Positions 45,387 to 54,621 are shown, counted from the first letter of the stretch. The stretch is 64,000 nt of DNA from Pirellulaceae bacterium (GCA_019636385.1 JAHBXT010000002.1:744001-808000), one strand, 5' to 3'. Made by a program: numbers and translations. Notes: generated by a model not told the origin, from the sequence alone.

Positions 45387-47651
45387 CTACCGCCGCGAAC
45401 GTGATGAACCGGATGAGGATTGGCCAGCGGACCCTGACGAACCACGCGGTCCAGACGGGCCGCGCAGGCTGGACGCCCCACCCAGCGATGAACGTGAAGA
45501 AGGCGATAAACCGTTACCACCCACTCCCGAGGATCTTAGTGAAGGGGAACTCAAGTTCGACGGCCCCGACGAGCTTCGTGGGCCACCGAAGAACGATTGC
45601 GGCGGGCCGCCTGACGCGCTTGGCATAGACCGCAGCTGCGATGTACCACCGGACGATTGAGTCGATCCCGGTGTCAACAGCCGCGCGCCGCTAGGAGCAC
45701 TCATAGAGGATCGCGATGGACGACCCGATATGCTAGGCAGCAACCGAGGTTGCGATGCGCCGCTGGATGATTGGTCGATACTTGATTGCGATGATCGCCC
45801 TGCGCCAGTAGGACCGCCGAAGGCAGAGCGCTGTTGACGTTCTAGTGTGCTGGGTAGTGATCGCCACGGAGCTTCGTTGCTCGACTCTGAATTGGAGCCA
45901 ATGGGTAACTTGAAGGTCGATCGTGGTACGCTCGATGGTAAATTGGATCCAAGATTACGCGGCGACAGTCCGCTTGCCGGCAAGCGACCGGTATTACCCA
46001 ATTGCGATTCCGGTTGCTCGGTGGCTCGCTCGGTCTGCGACAAGGCCGACCGCGTGCCTCTCGGCCGAGATGGCGAGATCAAATCCGACTGCAGCGGATT
46101 CTGCAGCGGATTCTGAAGCGCATGTCGAGCCGCACTGGCAGCATTGGCCTGCAACCTTTGTCCACTGGCAGGTGATACACCGCTGGATGCAGACTCGGCT
46201 AGTGGCCCCCTGGTGGATCGTGATCGGGAGCTAGTGGGAAGCGGTAGCGACTCGACACTTTGGCTGGAATTTGGCTTGGCGGACTCCAGGTTACGGCGCA
46301 TTAATGCCAACTCGGGAAATTGTTCGGACCGCTGACGCGACTGAGATAGTTGATCGCCTGGCAGCGCTCGATAGCGCGAGGCGTCGCGCCGCGCGAGTTC
46401 GCTGATCGGTGCTGCCAATTGCTCAGCACTGCGTGCCGATACCGCATCCCCGATACTTTGCCTACCGGAGTTATTTGACCCACCGGACGTGGCTCGCCAA
46501 GAAACCTGCTCGTGAAAGGTTCTGGGAGGGCGCAGATTCGGTTGATTGACAAACAGATTGAACTGATTGTTCATTTGTATTACCGACGGCGTTCCGCCGC
46601 CCTGGAAACGGCTGTAGTGCTCAAATAACGGATCGTAGCCCCGCCGACCACCCACCAGGTTCAAACCGGTGTGATAACCAAACCAAGGATAGATGCCTTG
46701 CTGACGATAGTTGAGCGCATAGAAGTCGCCAAAGTAGTAGTGTCGGAATCCGGGCCTAACCCACAAATGCGTTCGCAGTACCGTGGACAACAACGCGGCT
46801 CGTGGATGGAAAAAGAAGCCGGGCGCTGCATAGATGGGTTGATTAAACCAAATCGGGGCAAAGAGAGTGCCGCGAGCATCAAACGGATAGTCCCAATAGC
46901 CGGCGCAGTGGACGTACCCGCGCGGTGTCCACAAATAACGTGCAGGTACCCATACCCAGTTAGCGTAGCCGACGGACCAATAGCCGGGACGCCACACATA
47001 GTTGGTATTATTCCACTGCCAGCATCCCGGCACCCAGAAATGATTGGCCGATTGAGCCTCACCCACCGGTCCAAAATCCAGTGTCTCAGGTGGCACTTGG
47101 GCGATGTACTCCAACTCACGCTGCCCCGATCCGACCCAGGTACCTGCGACCCATTGATGGCGTCCGTCACCCAGATCGACCCAGTAGCCGGGCATCCACC
47201 GCACGCCGGGCGGGATGGCTCGCCATGTGCCACTGATCCAGATAAAGTCGTCGCGTTCATCATCCCAAAACCAGTAGCCAGGCAGCCACTCCACGTTCTT
47301 CCCATCCGGACGAATCTCCGGAGGCATCTCAGGTACCAACGGTGGAGGCTGACGATCGGCGATGACACCTTCGACCGGTTGCGGACTGTACTGCTCGGCA
47401 AATGCTTCATGCAGCGGACCTCGCAACAGTTCTTCGAACTCGCTGGCGGTTTCGTTCAACACCGATTCGGGACGTGGGGGCACCGCTTCGCCGGGTTGCG
47501 GTGGCGCCAAAGTGGGCGTCCCAGTAGCGACCACCTCTGCGGCAGTCGCGGACAGCTCCTGGTTGCCGCGGCTCTGGCCAATACCCAGTATCAACAAACC
47601 GAGTATGAAAGGACTACCGATGCTGATCCGGTTGCGATAAAGTGCGTTCAT
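45387..47651 (-). CDS. Exported protein with WxPGYW repeats and a long Ser-rich tail
   Basis: 754 residues from the ATG at 47651, preferred over a TTG because an AAGGGG site lies upstream. A signal-like hydrophobic segment (SPFILGLLILGIG) is near the N-terminus. Residues ~120-270 contain repeated aromatic units: WLPGYWFWD, WMPGYWVD, WVPGCWQW and WRPGYWSV, with intervening W-rich strands, resembling the YxWGxW repeat proteins of planctomycetes. After about 430 comes a low-complexity Ser/Gln/Arg/Gly-rich region with near-repeats (QNPLQNPLQS). Probably a secreted or cell-envelope protein; no enzyme motif seen. Confidence 0.85.
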   Translation of the reverse strand: MNALYRNRISIGSPFILGLLILGIGQSRGNQELSATAAEVVATGTPTLAPPQPGEAVPPRPESVLNETASEFEELLRGPLHEAFAEQYSPQPVEGVIADRQPPPLVPEMPPEIRPDGKNVEWLPGYWFWDDERDDFIWISGTWRAIPPGVRWMPGYWVDLGDGRHQWVAGTWVGSGQRELEYIAQVPPETLDFGPVGEAQSANHFWVPGCWQWNNTNYVWRPGYWSVGYANWVWVPARYLWTPRGYVHCAGYWDYPFDARGTLFAPIWFNQPIYAAPGFFFHPRAALLSTVLRTHLWVRPGFRHYYFGDFYALNYRQQGIYPWFGYHTGLNLVGGRRGYDPLFEHYSRFQGGGTPSVIQMNNQFNLFVNQPNLRPPRTFHEQVSWRATSGGSNNSGRQSIGDAVSARSAEQLAAPISELARRDASRYRALPGDQLSQSRQRSEQFPELALMRRNLESAKPNSSQSVESLPLPTSSRSRSTRGPLAESASSGVSPASGQRLQANAASAARHALQNPLQNPLQSDLISPSRPRGTRSALSQTERATEQPESQLGNTGRLPASGLSPRNLGSNLPSSVPRSTFKLPIGSNSESSNEAPWRSLPSTLERQQRSAFGGPTGAGRSSQSSIDQSSSGASQPRLLPSISGRPSRSSMSAPSGARLLTPGSTQSSGGTSQLRSMPSASGGPPQSFFGGPRSSSGPSNLSSPSLRSSGVGGNGLSPSSRSSLGGASSLRGPSGPRGSSGSAGQSSSGSSRSRR

Positions 47652-48031
47652 TGCCAAGTTCCCCTTACTCAAGTTCTGTCGGTTGACAGGTGCGCAATGC
47701 TGGCTGAGTCACGCTCGAGACACCGCCGAGATAACTGTGTGCAGTCGACGTTCCAAACGCTCGCAAAAAGCTGATCCACTCGTCGCTCTATCCTGATTTC
47801 TTAAAACCCTTGTCAATGGGCCGCCTAGTTCGATGTCGCCAGCACATGCATCGTTATAGCCGCAAGCCTTGTAACGTCCCGTCGAGGTCACATTGACATC
47901 ACAACGTGTCAGTTACACGACCGCTGGTGTCGGAATAATCGAGCTGGGAAAGGCTTTTCAAGCAGGCGAGGTGACACGATTAGGAAAGCTGAGACGCCAG
48001 TTAACCTGTCTATCCTTGACTGTGTAATTGT
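47652..48031. other. 380-bp intergenic region, nothing supported
   Basis: Contains the upstream region of the WxPGYW gene and the 3' side of the Tat-protein gene. A short minus frame (60 residues) at 47709-47891 has no ribosome-binding site. I see no terminator hairpin. Confidence 0.4.
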
Positions 48032-49573
48032 CTACGTCAGCGAGGTCCGGATGCGTTCGATCAACCCGTTATCCGGTTCTTGACTACCCCGCAGGCTGTA
48101 GGTGCTGGCTGCCAAAAACTGGTTGCGCCACGCTGGACTGACCAGACTGAAATCCTCGAGTACCGCAGAGCTGAACTTGTAGTCGTGCGAATCATTGCCC
48201 TTCAGAAAAATCAAGCGACGTGTAGCATCGAGCAGTTGCTGAGGATCGTTGCCGGCAGCCAACCAGCCTGCGGTTCGTTTGGCCGCCACCGAAGGCTCGC
48301 GCCGAATCGAGGACAGAATCGCGGGCAAGTCAGCATGACCACTAGCGTCGTCTGTCGAGACCAGCGCCTGGCCGATCTGCAGGTCGGCAACCTCACCCCG
48401 CTTCCGCATGGCCTCTCGGAACTGGGGCAAGAAGGCCGCCGCTTGCAACAGTAGCAGTCGACGCGTGTGGTCGTCCCCCACGTGATCGAACAGAAACCGC
48501 ATTGCATTGGTGGTTGTGGCCGCGTGCAACGCCACGATTCCGTTTTGCCGCATCAGCAATTCTGCTGCCCCGGTATGCAGCGCATCGAAGATCGACTGTG
48601 GGCTGATCTGACGATTGAGCAGATCGACAGACAACTGAGCTGCTTCCTGGGCTGAGCCCACACGCAGAGCATCCAGCAACTGGCCAGTGGCGGCGGCATC
48701 CACGCTGCCACCGTTCCAATCCGGGCGGATCGTCTCCGCCAACCGCTGATTATCTCGCCACGAGCGATCCGGCTCCAGGTCCGACGTAGCCGGATTCGGT
48801 TCGCCCACATGGTTCAGTGTGGCATAGGCCAACGAACGCAACACCGGCTCGGCATGCTGCCAACCGATCGTCTGTAACGTCCGCCAACTGTTTGCCAGGT
48901 AGATCGCCTTATGGCCAATGCTGCGAAAGTCGCGGGCTACATAACGAGCGAACAGGTCAAGTGCTCGATTGGCACCCAGATGGCGAGCTACACCGGTGGC
49001 CGCAGTATCAGCGGCCGGTTCATCCCACTGCTCCATGGCCTGCGCAAAGACCGACTCGGTGTGTCGCGCGGTCGGCACCCGTGGCTCGTCGACAGCCGGC
49101 ATCGTCCAGTCACCTTCCACCTCGTCGCGGGCTTGCGATTTTTTAAATTCGTCCAACGACCAGAAGATGGGCAGCCATCGATCGGCCGGTGGTGATGCCA
49201 GACTGGCTAAATGCGCGGAGTTGACGACCAGCACGGCATGGAATTTAAAGCCTACCGCAGGCCGCGGCTGCACGTTGCGAATGCCAGCCAGAAACAGTGC
49301 CGTCAACAGATGCTGGTAGTTCAAACCATTGCGAACCCGACCACCGATCTCTTCCAGCAGTCGTTCTCGAGGAGTTGTCTCGATCAGACGCACTAGCGGC
49401 TCGATCTCCGGACGAAACTGAACAAACCTAGCATCGGTCTGCAGCTCTGTCCGGTCCAGCGGCGCTAGCTCGGCCAATATTGGCGCCGCCCCTAGCGCGG
49501 CCAGTTCCGAATAGCCGACCGCAGCGGTGGCCGTGCTGCCGAGAAATAAACGACGATTGAGTCGACTGGGCAT
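48032..49573 (-). CDS. Tat-signal exported protein of unknown function
   Basis: 513 residues. A twin-arginine leader (SRLNRRLFLGSTATA) and an AGGAGAG ribosome-binding site before the ATG. The mature part is mainly alpha-helical, with TPRERLLEEIGGRVRNGL, NYQHLLTALFLAGIRNVQP, GHADLPAILSSIRREP and repeated Leu/Ala helices. FKFHAVLVVNSAHLASLA and IFWSLDEFKKSQARDE are distinctive but match no motif I can name. I recognise it only as a planctomycete-type conserved exported protein. Confidence 0.8.
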   Translation of the reverse strand: MPSRLNRRLFLGSTATAAVGYSELAALGAAPILAELAPLDRTELQTDARFVQFRPEIEPLVRLIETTPRERLLEEIGGRVRNGLNYQHLLTALFLAGIRNVQPRPAVGFKFHAVLVVNSAHLASLASPPADRWLPIFWSLDEFKKSQARDEVEGDWTMPAVDEPRVPTARHTESVFAQAMEQWDEPAADTAATGVARHLGANRALDLFARYVARDFRSIGHKAIYLANSWRTLQTIGWQHAEPVLRSLAYATLNHVGEPNPATSDLEPDRSWRDNQRLAETIRPDWNGGSVDAAATGQLLDALRVGSAQEAAQLSVDLLNRQISPQSIFDALHTGAAELLMRQNGIVALHAATTTNAMRFLFDHVGDDHTRRLLLLQAAAFLPQFREAMRKRGEVADLQIGQALVSTDDASGHADLPAILSSIRREPSVAAKRTAGWLAAGNDPQQLLDATRRLIFLKGNDSHDYKFSSAVLEDFSLVSPAWRNQFLAASTYSLRGSQEPDNGLIERIRTSLT

Positions 49574-50157
49574 GGCAGGGCTCTCCTAGAGGTTTGTTGA
49601 CTAGCGCTCGTGAAATAAAAGAACTACTTCGGTAACTCCACCGGAAGCGTCCGAGACGGCACGATCGAAAACGATTGTCTTACCCACCTATAACTCTAAC
49701 GCCGCCCGAGATCGGATCAAGCACTCGTCTAGTGTGGACTGAGCCTCAGTCACTCCAGATATCACCGGACGTGACGTCCAGTCCAATCGCTCGAGGTACT
49801 CGGCGGCCGTTAGATGCACATGGCCGCGATCACTACAGACAAGCTCCGAATGAATAGGCCGCATCTACTGGCGTTGGCTCAAGCACATGCAGGCGTGTGT
49901 GGCTGGACGTGAAATCGCAGGCCTCCAGCGTCTGAGCCAGTGCAGGGCGAATCGGATTCAAGCCCACACAGGCTACGCAGACTAACACAGCTGATTCTAA
50001 CCGTCTGACGCATCGATTAGAAAATGCCACGCAACTTCAAGGGAATCTGCTTCAGCTTGTCAGACTCATGGCCAAAGCTGTTATGCTGCTGATACCCAGT
50101 TAGACGCACCTACCAGCTCATCACACGACTTGGCAACTGTGTCAGCATGGGAGACGA
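49574..50157. other. 584-bp intergenic region beside the integrase
   Basis: No supported gene. A minus-strand frame at 49833-50030 starts with a signal-peptide-like sequence (RRLESAVLVCVACVG) but stops after 65 residues, so it may be a remnant of an exported protein. One GTTRRRY-type sequence (GTTAGAC, 50099-50105) occurs, but that 7-mer is expected by chance at this length. Confidence 0.35.
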
Positions 50158-51204
50158 CTACAGTGAGTCCAGCGGACTCCGCACACCGCAAGCTCCGACC
50201 GTCGTGACATGCGTGTAGATCATTGTCGTCTTCACATCGGCATGACCCAGCAGTTCCTGAATAGTCCGAATGTCTTGGCCCGCCTCCAGCAAATGTGTCG
50301 CAAAGCTATGACGCAGTGTGTGACAGGTCGCCCGCTTGGTAATCTTTGAATCGCGTACGGCGCGAGCGAAACCCTGCTGCACCGTAGTTTGGTGGATATG
50401 ATGCCGACGAACCTGCTCGCGATCAGCCCGTACCACGGCCAATTCGTCAGGCGACTTTTCTCGCCCCTCGCGCGGATGGCTATCGCGACTGGTTTCGCGA
50501 GCCGGAAACAGATACTGCCACTGCAACTGGCGACCGGCCAGAGGATGCTTGACTGACAGAGCGTAAGGCAACCAAGCCCAGCCCGCCCCCTCCTGCAAAT
50601 CTTGATGATGCAGTCTCTCGACCTTCCTCAACTGCCCTTGTAGCTCAACCACCAATGTGTGCGGCAAGGGCACATAGCGATCCTTGCTGCCCTTGCCCTC
50701 ACGAACCACGATCTGCTTGCGAGCCAAGTCGATATCCTTTACGCGCAGGCGGCAGGCCTCCATAAGTCGCAAGCCCGCACCGGACCTGAGACGACAGATC
50801 AGCAAGATTGGGCCGTTGGGCGGCAGATGATCAAAGATCAAACGAATTTCGCCGGGCGTTAACACCGACGGCAGCTTTTCAGGCCGCCTGGCCCGCACCG
50901 CATCTACTCGAAACGGCTTCTCAAGTACTTTGGTGTATAAAAACAGCAGAGCCGACAAGGCCTGATTTTGCGTGCTAGCGGCCACTCGCCGATCGACTGC
51001 CAGGTGTGTCAAGTAAGATTCGATCTGCACATCGTCCAAATCGACTGGGTGTACCCACTGACCAGCCTGATCGCGAGAGTACCGAATGACATCCGAAATC
51101 TAAAAGACATAAGCCTCTTCGGTCCGCTTTGCCAGATGCAACATGCGCATCTTACCACGTACGGTGCTCAACAGCTTCGGGCCACCACTCTGCTCTTGTT
51201 TCAT
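50158..51204 (-). pseudogene. Integron-type tyrosine recombinase (IntI-like) with an amber codon at position 35
   Basis: The uninterrupted frame is 50158-51039 (293 residues, TTG). Reading upstream in the same frame gives an IntI-like N-terminus: MKQEQSGG from ATG 51204, then LLSTVRGKM and RTEEAYVF, an in-frame TAG at 51102-51100, then [11 protein letters not shown]. The stop sits where IntI proteins have Trp (AYVxWI), so a TGG to TAG change is the simplest explanation. The catalytic domain is intact: [27 protein letters not shown], the IntI-type insertion [43 protein letters not shown] with the nucleophilic Tyr, and the ending GVRSPLD. A truncated or amber-read-through protein remains possible. 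Confidence 0.82.
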
Positions 51205-51215
51205 CGAGTCAGCAC

Positions 51216-51256
51216 TCTGCCTAACACCCACCTGTATAATACTCGTCTGCCTAACA
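51216..51256. repeat. Direct repeats with integron-core-like sequence upstream of the integrase
   Basis: TCTGCCTAACA occurs at 51216-51226 and 51246-51256, exactly 30 bp apart, 12 and 42 bases beyond the integrase ATG. Each is followed by similar sequence ending in CTGTATA. The complement of the core is GTTAGGC, which fits the integron core consensus GTTRRRY. A third, degenerate copy (GCCTACCACC) lies at 51282-51291. Possible integrase-binding or attI-like sites; no cassette attC was found. Confidence 0.45.
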
Positions 51257-51415
51257 TCCCGCCAATCTGTATATTGCACCGGCCTACCACCGCGTAATGC
51301 TCTTGATTGACACAGAAAACCGTCGTTCTAAAATCTGAATCGCAGATGTCAAACCCAGACACTGATATTGTGGGCATCTGTCTAATAATAGTTATGTCGC
51401 TTCACGCTTCGACAA

Positions 51416-51835
51416 TCATACCTCTTTTGTCACCGTAAACAAAATTGGCGCACACGCAAACATCTCGTCAATTTCTGCACGTACGAGTCTGTGTAGGTCA
51501 ACGTCGCCTTCGCCAACAAAATCGACCGCTTCGCGTTTGATTGTGTCGTCAATTGAAATATCAAAAATTTCAAGTCCCTGCTTTTCTCCGTAGCCAACTG
51601 CAACGCTTCCAAAGACCAGCCGTGGCTGCTTGTTCTTCGAGACTTCGTACTCGACCCGGCCACATGCCGACACTAGATGTCTCGCCAACTCGACTAGATA
51701 CTCACCAATCGTGATTGCTTTGACGTTATTTCCATGGTGTTCTTTGAACAATTTTTGAAATTTCAATATCTCGGCGACGAAAAGGTTAGCCCTTAGCGGA
51801 ACACAAACCCATTCCGCATCCTGTGTCGTAATCAA
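51416..51835 (-). CDS. Hypothetical protein beside a nuclease-like gene
   Basis: 139 residues, soluble, no signal peptide. AT-richer than the flanks, with Phe/Ile/Lys-rich composition unlike core genes here. Helical start (FVAEILKFQKLFKEHH) followed by beta-rich sequence (RVEYEVSKNKQPRLVFGSVAVG). No recognised family. It lies 24 bp downstream of the gene at 51860, so the two form an accessory pair. I cannot say whether it is a partner, an inhibitor or an unrelated passenger. Confidence 0.6.
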   Translation of the reverse strand: MITTQDAEWVCVPLRANLFVAEILKFQKLFKEHHGNNVKAITIGEYLVELARHLVSACGRVEYEVSKNKQPRLVFGSVAVGYGEKQGLEIFDISIDDTIKREAVDFVGEGDVDLHRLVRAEIDEMFACAPILFTVTKEV

Positions 51836-51859
51836 GTAAATTTCACGGAAACTTGCATT

Positions 51860-52363
51860 TTAAATCGGCTCGATTGCTTCCGTTCGACGCACTGCACGAA
51901 TCAACTTCTCAAGATTCTCAAACCCAGCGATGGAATCTACATCTCGAATAATGAGATCGACGATGTCTGTCGAATAGCGTGCTGACTTACCAATTTTTGA
52001 CTCTATCGCAGATTTAAGACGAGACACAGCCAAATCAATCGAATGCTCCTCGCCAATAACTGCCTCTATTTCACGCTCTTCACCGGTTGTCCCGCTTCGA
52101 TAAATAACTTTTTCAACACGAATGCGTTGTTTATCGTCTTTGTGTCGATAGACCTTGTTCGTTAACAAATCCTTTGCGTAATTGGGGATGAGCCGCAATC
52201 GTGCAACGCTCTCAGAAAGATAGAAATCGGTTACCTCGATACCAAATTCCAGTTTGTCTGATACTTTGCAAATGAAGTCAGGCCGTTCGGACTCCTGAAT
52301 CACGATATGCGGCTTGCCACCGAATACCATTTCGGCGACTTTGCGTTCCTCTGATTTGTCCAC
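51860..52363 (-). CDS. Possible PD-(D/E)xK-type nuclease-like protein
   Basis: 167 residues from a GTG, with a GAGGAAGAGG stretch just upstream. The central segment RPDFICKVSDKLEFGIEVTDFY resembles the PD...ExT core of restriction-endonuclease-like folds (a P-D start and an E-V-T beta strand), which occurs in uncharacterised island genes. The lysine of the canonical ExK is replaced by Thr. The helix DLAVSRLKSAIESKIGKSARY follows. Function is unproven; nuclease activity is an inference from the motif only. AT-richer than flanking genes, consistent with transfer. Confidence 0.5.
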   Translation of the reverse strand: MDKSEERKVAEMVFGGKPHIVIQESERPDFICKVSDKLEFGIEVTDFYLSESVARLRLIPNYAKDLLTNKVYRHKDDKQRIRVEKVIYRSGTTGEEREIEAVIGEEHSIDLAVSRLKSAIESKIGKSARYSTDIVDLIIRDVDSIAGFENLEKLIRAVRRTEAIEPI

Positions 52364-52513
52364 GGAATCCTCTTCCTCAAGCCCCAGGTGCTATGCAACA
52401 ATGACAAACAAATTGTAGATTGGTTCGCTATTGTATCCCATTCCCGATCACCCGGACTGGCGCACAAATCGCGACATAAATCGGGTAAGGGCGTCCCTTT
52501 CGGGACACCCTCC

Positions 52514-52552
52514 CCACACCACCGCGGCATGCGGGTCCGCACCGGGCGGTTC
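52514..52552 (-). ncRNA. Group II intron domain V
   Basis: Minus strand GAACCGCC, then a GC-rich hairpin, then GGTGGTGTGG, the catalytic domain V pattern of bacterial group II introns. The next hairpin, at 52488-52511 (AGGGCGTCCC with its complement GGGACACCCT), is a domain VI candidate. The RT stop codon overlaps the domain's 5' edge. Confidence 0.7.
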
Positions 52553-53984
52553 AACGAATACGGGCAAGCGAGGCCCAGAGAGTCTTGAGGCTGAGTAACC
52601 CCTGTTCGGTTAGCCAAGCGCCCGTCATACCGACTCCACTGGCTATGGTTTTGGCCATATGCCAAGGGCCTTTACGACTTCGCGCATGGCGAATGGCTTG
52701 ACGAGTTGGCACGCCTGACTCAATCAGCATTTCGCGGCGACGCTTCGGTCTGCGCCACTGTTTCCAGTAGCACATGCGAATGCGGCGACGAAGCCACTGG
52801 TCTAACCGGTCGAACAGTTTCAACTGTGCTGCCAAGCCGAAGTAGCCCATCCAGCCACGCACGTAGCTTCGCAGCAGACTGAGTCGGTAGTCCATCGAGA
52901 TGCCTCGACTTCGACCGGTCAGCTCACGAATGCGGTGCTTGAATTTCTGGGTCGACTTCTCAGAGACTTGAATCGTTCCCCTGTTGCCCTTGAACGAGAA
53001 CCCGAGGTACTCGAACTGGTCGCAGGATACGATCCGACTCTTAGCTTGGTTGACGACCAATCGTAATTCTTCGGTGAGGTATCGCGTGACCGATTGCATG
53101 ATCCGTCCGGCGGCTCGCTCCGATTTGGCGAAGATCGCAAAATCGTCGGCGTAGCGCACAAACGGCAGTCCTCGTTTCTCCAATTCCTTGTCCAGGTCAT
53201 CCAGCAGGGTGTTGGCAAGTAGCGGAGAGGCTGGACCTCCTTGCGGAGTTCCTTCATCGGTCGCTTGCAGTACCCCTTCCACCATCACGCCAGCTCGCAG
53301 GCAGTTGCCAATCAGACGCAGCAGTCGATTGTCCTTCACCTTTCGGGCCACTCGCACCATGAGAACGTCATGCTGCACTCGGTCGAAAAATTTGGAAAGA
53401 TCAAGATCAGCCGAGTAGCGATAGCCACGCCGGATGATGCTGCGGACCTTCTTGGCCGCTCCGTGAGCCGAGCGTTTGGGGCGGAATCCGAAGCTCGATT
53501 CCGAGAAACTCGGATCGAAGATGGGTGTCAAGACTTGAACGATGGCTTGTTGGATCAGACGTTCCACTACGTTTGGTATGCCGAGCAAACGCTGACCGCT
53601 GCCATCGGGTTTGTCGATAGCCACTCGTCGCACGGCTTGCGGGCGATAGGTGCCATCGAGCAATTGTTGTCGGATCGTTTCCCAACGAGGGCGAAACCAT
53701 TCTGGGAATTCCGCGATCGTAATCCCGTCGGGCCCGGGGGCTTCACGGTTGGCTTTCACGTTCTTCCAAGCGGTTTCGATGTTGGAGGGTTCGACTAACG
53801 CCTCAATCAGAGACATTGGAAATAAACTCAAGGCTGGTTTCTCAAGCGACGCCGTCGCGGCATCATCCGGTCGGACTGGTGAATCTGTGGTCCGCTCGGT
53901 TGCAGAGTCCGGTAAATTCGGAGCTCCTATCGTGCGGGGATTCCCTCGCGACAAGTTGCCTGATGGCTCTTCCTTGTACTTCAT
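52551..53984 (-). CDS. ltrA: Group II intron reverse transcriptase/maturase
   Basis: 477 residues, cytoplasmic RNP protein that splices and retrotransposes the intron. RT motifs in order: APGPDGIT (RT0 region, 82-89), GSGQRLLGIPNVVERLIQQAI (128-148), SSFGFRPKRSAH (163-174), DLDLSKFFDRV, GTPQGGPASPLLAN, and the catalytic YADD (278-281). The thumb/maturase region follows (QFEYLGFSFKG, ISMDYRLSLLRSYVRGWMGYF). No HNH endonuclease domain, in keeping with a class C intron. It ends inside domain V sequence. Confidence 0.95.
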   Translation of the reverse strand: MKYKEEPSGNLSRGNPRTIGAPNLPDSATERTTDSPVRPDDAATASLEKPALSLFPMSLIEALVEPSNIETAWKNVKANREAPGPDGITIAEFPEWFRPRWETIRQQLLDGTYRPQAVRRVAIDKPDGSGQRLLGIPNVVERLIQQAIVQVLTPIFDPSFSESSFGFRPKRSAHGAAKKVRSIIRRGYRYSADLDLSKFFDRVQHDVLMVRVARKVKDNRLLRLIGNCLRAGVMVEGVLQATDEGTPQGGPASPLLANTLLDDLDKELEKRGLPFVRYADDFAIFAKSERAAGRIMQSVTRYLTEELRLVVNQAKSRIVSCDQFEYLGFSFKGNRGTIQVSEKSTQKFKHRIRELTGRSRGISMDYRLSLLRSYVRGWMGYFGLAAQLKLFDRLDQWLRRRIRMCYWKQWRRPKRRREMLIESGVPTRQAIRHARSRKGPWHMAKTIASGVGMTGAWLTEQGLLSLKTLWASLARIR

Positions 53985-54555
53985 TGTTTGGCCCTTCCCG
54001 TTTCGATTGGCATTCGAAGTTCGGTACTACGACCTCTGTTGACTCCTGCCTTGCCCGAACTGAATCTCTTCAGCCTGTTCCAACCTTTCAGCCGAGGATG
54101 CTTACTTGTTGGAGCATACGGCGGCTCGCAGGCCGCTTGGCAGGTCTCCCCCGATAAGAACATAAGTTTTCGCTGCACAGGCTCACCCTTTACCTGATCA
54201 ATCGACTGGGAACGGCTTGGTGATGTTTGGCTCACTCGCCCGACCAATCCGGCCTCGTAGGATGTTTCTGTTCGTAGCCTCGCAGGTTTGGCTCCAGCTT
54301 CCTTCCCACACCGGGTCGCACCGACGCAGTTGCTTTCGCCTAGTGCTTTGCCAATCGGAGCTTTCATTCGCTATACTGATCTCCTTGAGACTCCCAGTCT
54401 CGCACAGGGGACTGATCCAATATGCATTCCACCCCATAAACTTATGCCCATGACGGGCGTATCAAAAAGTTGGACCGGAGCCGCGATTAGGTCCTGCGGT
54501 GTGGTGAGGTTGACTCGTCGCGGCCCGGTCGACATTGTCGTTCTTCAGAAAAGTC

Positions 54556-54610
54556 GTACTCGTACTCAGTGCAACGGTACTCGTACTCAGTGCAACGGTA
54601 CTCGTACTCG
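54556..54610. repeat. 21-bp tandem repeats ahead of the four-helix-bundle gene
   Basis: Two full 21-bp copies (54556-54576, 54577-54597) plus a 13-base partial third copy, each starting GTACTCGTACTC. They end 11 bases before the ATG at 54622, with the AAGGAAC ribosome-binding site in between. Confidence 0.9.
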
Positions 54611-54621
54611 AAAGGAACGTG

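Larger units (their letters stand above)
52480..54405 (-). mobile_element. Group II intron, probably class C-like, carrying an RT/maturase
   Basis: The minus strand runs from a GTGCG 5' motif (54405) to just past the domain V/VI structures (about 52480). Length ~1.93 kb, normal for a group II intron encoding an RT without an endonuclease domain. The 5' boundary is my choice among two GTGCG copies (54405 and about 54326); the 3' end is estimated from domain VI. Upstream on the minus strand lies a GC-rich hairpin, CGCCC/GGGCG-type, about 40 bases from the chosen 5' end. The exons show no host gene I recognise. Confidence 0.72.

Noticed and set aside
49833-50030. Small secreted protein with a signal-like start
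   Set aside because: Only 65 residues, no ribosome-binding site, no recognised mature domain; noted as a possible remnant only.
50099-50105. GTTAGAC as an integron core site
   Set aside because: The GTTRRRY pattern is expected about once per kilobase by chance, and no partner box was found.
51205-51415. An attC recombination site after the accessory genes
   Set aside because: A CAGATG/CATCTG inverted repeat with a CCCA/TGGG extension is present, but no matching R and L boxes pair around it; only the core-like repeats could be supported.
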